A DNA stretch of 64,000 nucleotides, taken from contig NC_053138.1 of NCBI RefSeq assembly GCF_016808335.1, positions 53,102,951 through 53,166,950 of the forward strand. The letters are read 5' to 3'. This stretch comes from Panicum virgatum. Lineage: Eukaryota > Streptophyta > Magnoliopsida > Poales > Poaceae. The position numbers were made by a program, and so were the translations under genes. Shown here piece by piece: positions 56,692 to 64,000 of this stretch. How positions within the stretch are numbered: the stretch's first letter is position 1; every line of letters starts with the position of its first letter. The notes below the pieces were generated by a model that saw nothing but the letters and a program-made list of their open reading frames with translations, had not been told where the DNA came from and ran no database searches.

Positions 56692-58338
56692 TGAGGGACC
56701 GGAACCGGCGACCAGAGGGGGTGAATGGGAGCCGATTAAAATTTCTCTCGAAATCAATCCGTCGGCCTATATCCCAAAATCACCGCAAGCCCTTGAACCT
56801 AGAATATGAGAGAGTAGCTATGGACTAACTATCTTTTAGTGAAAAGCCCTAGGTAACTGCGCGGAAGCAAAAGAGCCAACACGATGCAAATCGCAGAACT
56901 GGACTGCAGAGACCGGTCAGACCGGTAGCACAGACCGGTCAGACCGGTCGGGCTGGGAATTTCAAATTCCTGACCGGTCACACCAGTTACTCAGACCGGT
57001 CAGATCGGTTGCTCCCAGACAGCCCGCCAACAAAGCTCCAAATGTCAAATCTCGAGCAAACGAAGTCCAAATTCGATGAAACTTAGAGGATAGCTTCGCA
57101 TCTACCCCATGAACATATCTCCAAAAAATCTTTCCCAAAAGATTAACAGTTCGAGACAAATCAAGGGAAGATCAAAGAGAATTGGGGTTTTCTCAAGAAC
57201 TCAAAATCTCCAATTCGTGAGAACTCACGATTCTAGGGGTTTTGGCGCTAGGCTAGATAGATCAGAATCGTCACAACGTGTTCGGCAAAACACGAATCCA
57301 CGGGTTTGATTCCTCTAAACACGAAACATCTCAAAAGAGCAGAAATCAAGTCCAAAACACGAAAGAGGAGGGAGAGGACTAGAACTCAGCACACAATGGT
57401 GAATTTCAACAAGATTTCATTCATAAATTTTAGAGGAATTCACCTATACAAAGCTAGAGCCATCCGCCCATCATCCACCCTCTAGATTTGAAAGATTAGC
57501 TATACCTAACCCTCTTTTGCGTTGGAGTACTTGGCCCTAACCTGGAGCAGAGGCAGGGAGAAGGAAAAACGAAGAGAAAACAAAAAGACTCAAGAGACTC
57601 AGCCAGCCACGGGCTGGTGGGGGGGTTTTATACCCAGCTGCTGCGGCCAGATCGGTCAGACCGGTCCAGGGGACCGGTCAGACCGGTCGGGTCTGCAGCA
57701 GCCCGCTGTACAGACTCGATCGACGGCGAAGCTTCTTTCTTCGACTCGAAGTCTTTGCTGCGATGCCGCCACGTCGACGAAGTACCGGTCCGCGGTTTTG
57801 GAGGGTCCGCGAAACCCGGGTAGGTGGCCGGTTTTGAGAAAACCGCAAAAAATTCTCGCGCGGGAAGATTCCCGCCTCCACGCCGTGGCCCTAGACGCCG
57901 TTCCCGCCTCGGCCTTCTGACGGCCCTACATGCCGCCCGACGCTCGTCACCTCCTCGCCCGCAGCGAGGCCCTAGACGCCGTCGACGCCCGTCGCCTCCG
58001 TTAGTCCCGAGACCGACGCTCGTGGCTCCACGACTTGGCGTCTTCAACCGCCGTCCGCCTCCTAGGTTTTGTGGCGCAAACCAAGAAACCCGCCTTCCGT
58101 CGCCGCTTGCGCCCTCGATCCAGGAGTGGACGCCACAGCTGCCGCCCGGTCCAAGCTCCGGTCCCGGCTGCCCTTCACCGCCGTCCACCGCACGATCCAT
58201 CGGCCATAGCACCTCCACGGCAGCTCCCTGTCGACACTCGATGCCCGTGTACCTGCAATCCAAAGACCAAGCGCACGATCACACTGCACGATTGACAATT
58301 CACTCATCACAGGCAGGATAGAGTACTCACATTCCTCA
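56692..58338 (-). repeat. 3' LTR of the SIRE element, with ACCGGTCAGACCGGT array
   Basis: On the minus strand it starts TGAGGAATG and ends CGGTCCCTCA (TGAGG/CCTCA inverted ends), 1647 bp. The ACCGGTCAGACCGGT palindromic motif occurs clustered at 56910-57010 and again at 57655-57690. The GC-rich part 57750-58230 yields several spurious frames. Confidence 0.75.
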
Positions 58339-59739
58339 ATCTCCCCCTTGATGAGTGCATTGTCAACACACCACAAACGAACCAAGAGAAGTGAAACCAG
58401 AGAAGAACAAAGAAGCACGAAAGAGAAGAACTCAAGCAAGTGACAAAAAACTTAGAAAGACAAGAACAGTCACTTAGTCAAGCAAAATCGATCCCCTAAG
58501 ACAAGGGCAACGGCTTGACTCAATCGATCAAAACCTAAAAACATGACTCCTCAAAGACAGAGGTAATGCTCGACGCAGTCATGCAAGAAGCAGAGGGAAA
58601 CCAGGAGCCAAAACCAAAGCAGAAACTCCCCAAGCAAAGTTTTCCTTCTCACAGGTGCAACTCTCCCAAAATGATGCACTCTCAAAGCCCTGTGCGCAAC
58701 AAGTTTTTCAAAAATCAAACAAGTCTCCCCTTGTTCGATCACTTCTCCCAAAATTCTCACCCTTGTTGGCACATGCACACATCAAGTCTAAAAAGACCTA
58801 AAGCTCCCCCTGAAGCTAAAACTCCCCCTGAACAGATGCTATGCAATGAATGCAATACAGGAGGTGTAAGTGAAAGCATTCAGGGATATAAGGATATGAG
58901 CAACATCTAGTCACAAGTATGTGTGCATCCATAAACAAGACATGCATCTAGCTCAACAGGGTATATCCAATCAGTCTAGAGCTAGGCAAGTCCAGTTTAT
59001 GAGAAATAAAAAGCATCACCCATGATCTAGCACTAACAAGTAGGGAATGGAAAGCAGTACTAATCATACTCATACAGGTGAGCCAAACCAGCCAAAACAT
59101 GATGCAAAACATTCATTTTTCGATCAAATTTATATCAAGCAATTCTTAATGCCAGGGGTTGAAAGCTTGTCATGCTTTACTTAGCAACGAGGCCAAACCT
59201 ATGCCAAAGACAATCAGAAGCTTAAGACTGTCGTTTCAGTCATGCACAGCCTTGCCCGGGTTCTCACAAGTGCAAAGTGAGCCGTCCCGAAAGCTCGATC
59301 AGTGCGACAAGTAATCCCACCTGGATCTTTTCAATCCATTTCAAGAACAGTTCAGACAATTTTATCAACTTTAAATCATTTCAAGTATGAATTGCTAAAC
59401 GATAAACTACACTAGCATGAATAAGATAGCAATGCATATCAACACGCCCTAACATGCTAGTAGCCAAGACAGGGTGATCATGTTTTCAGATTTTCAAATC
59501 AAAATTGCTTAACTCAGATGATGTCATATACACAATGGAGCAAGCTATACATGATCAAGTTTATCAACTCACACTAGCAGACACTAAAAGATCATAGCAA
59601 TGTATACAAGAATGCTAGTGCAAGTGAGACAATACAAAATACAAACATGTACAATGTATATGCACAATGCAACTACCAAACCTAGAAAACAAAGAGAAGC
59701 AAATAAAATCTATAAAGCTAACCAAAGAAAAGTCAGCAA
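58339..59739 (-). other. SIRE 3' noncoding region with polypurine tract
   Basis: About 1.4 kb between the RNase H stop and the LTR. The minus strand reads CATCAAGGGGGAGAT next to the LTR start (about 58339-58353), the likely polypurine tract. Other GGGGGAG blocks lie near 58806 and 58825. No gene is supported. Confidence 0.65.
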
Positions 59740-60926
59740 TCAAAAGGGGTAACAAACCCCAAGCTCCCCTCGCAAGCGAGCAAAGGTGTCCTGCTCAAGC
59801 GGTTTGGTGAGAATATCTGCGGTTTGCCTCTCTGAAGGGACATGGACCAAGTCTATGTGGCCTCTCTCATGGTTATCTCGCAGGAAATGGAACCGGATAT
59901 CTATGTGTTTGGTTCTGGAGTGTAGGACAGGGTTCTTTGCAATGCTAATGGCTGACATGTTGTCTACAAAGATGGGAACCCTACCGAAACTCAAGCCATA
60001 ATCCTGCAAGGTTTGTTTCATCCAAAGTATCTGGGAGTAGCAGCTAGCAGCGGCAACATACTCAGCTTCTGTGGAAGAAAGCGCTACGCTAGCCTGCTTG
60101 CGAGAGGACCAAGACACCAAAGATGTACCGAGCGGAAGTCGACTTGCGATCCAACCGACACCCACCGAAATCGGCATAAGAAAAGCCCACCAAAACCAGA
60201 GAAGAATCCGCAGAATACCAAAGACCAAATTCAGGGGGTGAATTTCAGATACCTGAAGATACGTTTCACCACCTGCCTATGGGAGGTGCGCGGAGAAGCC
60301 TGATACCGTGCGCAGAGGCAGACGCCGAACTGGATGTCCGGTCGCATCGCTGTCAGGTACAGGAGAGAATCGATCATGCTCCTGTACTCCTTCTGGTCCA
60401 CCGCCTCTCCGTCCAAGTCCTCATCAAGCGCCGTAGATGTGCTGATCGGAGTCGGCTGAGGAGACAAGTCACTCATGTCGAACTTCCGCAGCAAGTCTCT
60501 AGTGTACTTGGCATGATGGACAAAAGTGCCCTCAGGAGTTTGCTTGATCTGCAGCCCGAGGAAGAACTGCAACTCACCCATCATGCTCATCTCGAACTCC
60601 CTGGACATCTGCTCAGAAAACTTGGAAACAAGAGCGTGAGAAGAGCCACCAAAGATAATATCATCCACGTATATCTGAACTAATAAAAAATCAGTGCCAG
60701 ACCGCATGAGGAACAAAGTTCTATCCACACATCCCATTTTAAAACCCTGAGCCAGCAAAAAGGTTTTCAATCTATCATACCAAGCTCTAGGTGCCTGTTT
60801 CAAACCGTAAAGAGCTTTCTGAAGTTTATAAACACGGTTTGGAAACTTGGGATTTTCGAAACTAGGGGGTTGCTTCACATAAACTTCTTCGATAAAACCA
60901 TTCAAGAAGGCAGATTTAACATCCAT
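59740..60926 (-). pseudogene. SIRE reverse transcriptase (C-terminal) and RNase H
   Basis: Minus strand: [21 protein letters not shown] follows a TAA at 60927 in the same frame as the upstream protein. Then come [19 protein letters not shown], the active site [34 protein letters not shown] and [22 protein letters not shown]. The frame stops at 60231 after RYLKFTP. RNase H resumes in other frames and, after a small deletion near 60130, reads GTSLVSWSSRKQASVALSST, EAEYVAAASCYSQILWMKQ and VPSERQTADILTKPLEQD, ending at 59740. At least one stop and two frame changes disable it. Order and motifs are normal for copia elements. Confidence 0.88.
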
Positions 60927-62993
60927 TTAGAAAACCTTAAAACCCTTGGAAGCAGCAAATGCAAGAAAGATTCGAATAGCTTCCAAACGAGCAATAATGG
61001 CAAAAGTTTCCTCAAAATCAATACCCTCTTTTTGGCAAAACCCCTGGGCAACAGGACGAGCCTTGTTTCGAACAACCAATCCATTCTCACCCTGCTTGTT
61101 TTTGAAAACCCACTTCGTTCTGATGGGATTACAAGCAGGTGGAGGCTCAACCAAAACCCAAACTTGGTTTCTTTCAAAATTTTCAAGTTTCTCATGCATG
61201 GCATTGACCCAATTAGAATCAGAAAGAGCGTGCCCAATATCTTTGGGCTCAAAAGTGGCAACAAACGCTGAATGAGCAAAGCCAGCGATACTTATTACCT
61301 TGGACCTGGTGACTCGCTCGTTGAGATCACCTAGCATCTGTTGAGGTGGATGGCGATGCGGAATGTGTCGCGGTGCTTCTCGTGTCGAAGTCGCCTCCTC
61401 ATCAATCAAAGCTGGTGCCTCCTCAGGTGCAGCTGGTGAAGCCTGAGTCACCTCCTCGATCAGCCCTCGGGAAGTAGACATAGTCGGGTCGGGGCCGTCG
61501 TCATCGTCCGAGCTCGTGGCGGAGACGGCTGGGTCCACAGCATGCGTGGTAGCCTCAGCGTCGCCCTCCGCAGCTTCTTCCTCCTCATCTTCAAAGATGG
61601 AGGTGCCGAGCTCATCATCTCCTGCAACTTCAAAGACAGAAGAATTGCACGGTGCAGTCTCGTCGAAAGTGACTTCACAAGTCTCTCTGACGATGTTAGT
61701 ATCAATAATCAACACACGGTAAGCTCTGGAGTGAGAAGCATAACCTAGAAAAATGCCGTCAGACGAGCGAGACTCAAATTTATCAAGATTTCCATCTTTC
61801 AGCACAAAGCACCGGCAACCGAAAACTCTGAGATGGTCAACACGGGGCTGGTGTCCAAACCGCAACTCATAAGAAGTCCTGTGCATGAAAGCACGCAAGA
61901 AAATGCGGTTGGACACGTAACAAGCGGTGTTAACCGCCTCAGCCCAGTATTTGCGAGGAGTCCTATGCTCATCGAGCATCGTCCTCGCCATCTCAACCAG
62001 CGTCCGATTCTTCCGCTCTACAACTCCATTCTGCTGTGGAGTGTAGGGAGAAGAATACTGGTGTTCAAGCCCTTGATCACTGCAAAAGACGTCAAAACGA
62101 GCGTTTTTGAATTCTGTGCCATTATCACTGCGAATCATGGCCTGGGGTAGCTCGTTTTTCAATCTCAAGATCAAGTCTCGAACAAACTCGAAAGCCTCAT
62201 CCTTGGTTCTCATAAAAAAGACCCAAGAATAGCAGGAAAAGTCATCCACAATCACAAGAACGTACCACTTCCCACCAACAGACATCACCCTAGAAGGACC
62301 AACTGTGTCCATGTGTAGCAACTCTCCAGGGTGAGCAGTCATCACCTGATTACCATGTGGATGTGAAGTAGCAATCATCTTCCCGTGGCGACACGGATGG
62401 CACACAAGGTCCTTTTCAAACTTCAATTTGGGCAATCCTCGGATCAGGCCAAGTGAGCTAAGTCTTGACAATAGATCAAAGCTCAAATGTCCAAGTCTCC
62501 TATGCCACTTCCACAAATACGATGAAGGACTAGCCAACAAGCAGCGAGAAGGGCCAAGAGGAGTTCCAGAGAAGTCAACCAAGAAAACCCGATCGCGACG
62601 TGTAATCCGGCAAACCAAATCTCCTCTGGAATCCAAAACACGCGAACAACCCTCCTTGAAGCGAACCTCAAACCCCTCATCAAGAAGTTGTGAAACAGAA
62701 AGCAAATTGAACCCAAGGTTCGAAACCAAAGCAACCTCTCTCAGGGTAAAGCGATCAGAAACTCGAACAGCGCCAAGTCCACGTACCTTTCCTCTTCCAT
62801 TATCCCCGAACACAATGTACTCCTTTGAGCGCATCGGGGTGAGGCTGGAGAACCATTTGTCATTCCCTGTCATATGGCGCGAACAACCGGAGTCCATGAT
62901 CCACCTGTTCTCCAAGCCTCCAACATGCACATTAGTAGTGAGACAAAGAGTGAGCAAATGTCGCAACACTGGGGTTAGCAAAGTGAGACGCAA
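60927..62993 (-). pseudogene. SIRE protease - integrase - start of reverse transcriptase
   Basis: A 688-codon minus-strand frame. It opens with the protease, whose [17 protein letters not shown] block carries the DSG active site. The GAG-pre-integrase finger follows ([14 protein letters not shown] ... CHPCRHGKM). The integrase core has [20 protein letters not shown] and [12 protein letters not shown] (first Asp), [11 protein letters not shown] (second Asp) and [14 protein letters not shown] (Glu). A Glu/Asp-rich linker ([14 protein letters not shown]) leads to the reverse transcriptase start ([32 protein letters not shown]). It ends at a TAA (60927-60929) after GFKVF, where the family continues directly into MDVKSAF. 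It overlaps the gag frame by about 60 bp in another frame, so expression would need a shift or an older joined frame. Confidence 0.88.
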
Positions 62994-63993
62994 ACCAGTG
63001 TCGAGCCATTTGCTCTACAGAAGGGTTAGCAAAACTAGGCAAGGCGTATCCCCCGTCTCGTCTACCGCATGACTGACGAACACCACCGCGAGGAAAGCGT
63101 GGAGCATCGAAATCTCCTCCAAAGCCTCGGTCCCGTGGTCCATAGCCGTACTGAAAATGACCAGGAGCACGATCGGCAAAGCGACCACCCGCTGGAGCAC
63201 GGTAACCATCACCGTCTCCCTGACCTCCACCTACACGGCGCGCCCTAGCATCTTGCCTACCACCACGCCGAGAAGGACCATGCACCCGAGCAGAGTACAT
63301 GTCCGCGTTCCATCTCTCCTGCTCTCGCCTCACAGCTCGCTTCCTCCTGAAGCAGAACTCCTCCAGGTGACCTTCCCTGTCAAAGAACTCGCAGTGGTAC
63401 CTCACCTCACGCTTGGGAGGTGGAGGCCTAGCCTGCGGATGGGGAGGAGCAGCCCCCTTCTTCTGGGCAACCTGGGCTGCGGCAGCAGGGAACATGTCGA
63501 GGGGATTCCTCAGCTCATTGGGTTTTGGAACCCAAACCTGCTTCTGTGGAGGTGCTTTCGGTGGTTCTTTAAGCACACCATCCGCGGGGTCAACAAGCGA
63601 AGGCTGCATGCTCGTGCTTGCAGTGTTTCCAGGAGCCTTGCCAATCTTACCATACAACCTGTCAAAGTCTGACTTCGTGTACGTGTAACCGACCCCAAAC
63701 CCATCACCACGCTTGAACTGCTTAATCATCATACCCAACCGCGGCTCACTGCTAGAAACCCAGCTCAGAATCGCCCTAAGATAGGTATTCTCATTCTCTA
63801 AGTTGGCTTTCTCTACCGCAAGACTATCTAAATCAGCAATCAAACCAGGGCAAAAAGAGCAGTCAATAGGTGGGCTAGACTCTACGACCTTAGTCTTTCC
63901 AAAAGTCTTGATCAAAGTGTTCTTCTCATCTAGCTTCGACCTAAGCGTGGGACAAAGCTTACAAGCACCAAGCAAAACTGGCCTAGACTTCAT
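62932..63993 (-). CDS. SIRE gag, C-terminal part (extends beyond the window)
   Basis: The minus-strand frame reaches the window edge. It has Cys pairs near the visible start (CKLCPTL, CSFCPGL), then [20 protein letters not shown], a probable coiled coil, and [21 protein letters not shown] Pro-rich stretch ([14 protein letters not shown]) precedes the zinc knuckle and an Arg/Gly-rich tail. The knuckle reads [14 protein letters not shown]: the second cysteine of the CX2CX4HX4C pattern is Phe, so zinc binding is probably lost. Gag coats the RNA and forms the particle. The frame passes the start of the protease frame and ends at 62932. I cannot see the true start or judge its length. Confidence 0.8.
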   Translation of the reverse strand: MKSRPVLLGACKLCPTLRSKLDEKNTLIKTFGKTKVVESSPPIDCSFCPGLIADLDSLAVEKANLENENTYLRAILSWVSSSEPRLGMMIKQFKRGDGFGVGYTYTKSDFDRLYGKIGKAPGNTASTSMQPSLVDPADGVLKEPPKAPPQKQVWVPKPNELRNPLDMFPAAAAQVAQKKGAAPPHPQARPPPPKREVRYHCEFFDREGHLEEFCFRRKRAVRREQERWNADMYSARVHGPSRRGGRQDARARRVGGGQGDGDGYRAPAGGRFADRAPGHFQYGYGPRDRGFGGDFDAPRFPRGGVRQSCGRRDGGYALPSFANPSVEQMARHWFASHFANPSVATFAHSLSHY

Positions 63994-64000
63994 CTCCTCT

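Larger units (their letters stand above)
56692..64000 (-). mobile_element. SIRE/Maximus copia retrotransposon, 3' part within window
   Basis: A minus-strand element. On the left are an LTR (56692-58338) and a noncoding 3' region, then RNase H, reverse transcriptase, integrase, protease and gag running off the right edge. The copia order (integrase before reverse transcriptase), the CCHC knuckle type and the motifs place it in the same lineage as the copia derivative at 7.6-13.1 kb. Two frameshifts and a stop in pol suggest it is inactive. The target duplication cannot be checked because the 5' LTR is outside the window. Confidence 0.88.

Noticed and set aside
57628..58263. 211-codon minus-strand frame in GC-rich DNA
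   Set aside because: It lies within the SIRE LTR and has no recognisable domain or codon pattern.

Overview
This window reads as nuclear DNA from a grass (Poaceae), probably panicoid. The evidence is spliced plant-type exons, CACTA transposons with TTTGCCGTGTGC subterminal repeats, Tekay, Tat/Retand and SIRE retrotransposons, Tourist-like and hAT-like MITEs, and high-GC host coding sequence. The species call is inference. Only one apparently intact host gene is present. Most of the rest is nested transposable elements and broken gene pieces.

Layout. 1-3.6 kb: right-hand part of a CACTA transposon (transposase tail, accessory gene, subterminal repeats, TAGTG end). 3.6-24.2 kb: remains of a large UBE2O/PHO2-class ubiquitin-conjugating (E2) gene. 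Its exons carry an hAT-like MITE, an intron carries a probable solo LTR, and the UBC domain is split by about 17 kb. That 17 kb is a solo Tekay-like LTR (5849-23058), which itself contains a deleted SIRE-type copia element (7643-13094) and a CACTA element with both ends and a TAT target duplication (13285-21501). 24.2-25.7 kb: left end of another CACTA and an LTR-retrotransposon remnant. About 25.7-47.3 kb: a minus-strand Tat/Retand-type gypsy element with an antisense extra gene and a 136-bp tandem repeat. It is interrupted in its reverse transcriptase by a complete Tekay chromovirus (31617-43252, TSD TGCAC). 47.3-48.6 kb: LRR and DEAD-box helicase (RH35/DDX41-type) gene fragments around a Helitron-like terminus. 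48.9-50.9 kb: intronless DRP4-type dynamin-related GTPase gene on the minus strand. 51-56.7 kb: MITE-rich intergenic DNA with three diverged copies of an unexplained repeat of about 110-125 bp. 56.7-64 kb: a minus-strand SIRE/Maximus copia element running off the window.

How the genes relate. The retrotransposon genes follow family order (gag-pro-RT-RNaseH-INT for gypsy; gag-pro-INT-RT-RNaseH for copia) and all carry stops, frameshifts or deletions, so none looks autonomous. Two CACTA elements keep the usual pair of a TNP2-like transposase and a Transposase_24-like accessory gene; in the complete one the transposase core is deleted. The host pieces (E2, LRR, helicase) are pseudogenes, which leaves DRP4 as the likely functional locus.

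I found no convincing new biological system. The signals that deserve a second look are the split E2 gene and its insertion history, a 110-bp intron-like segment in the Tekay gag, stop codons consistent with deamination of methylated cytosines, the dispersed repeat near DRP4, the palindromic arrays in the SIRE LTRs, and the Helitron-associated fragment island.
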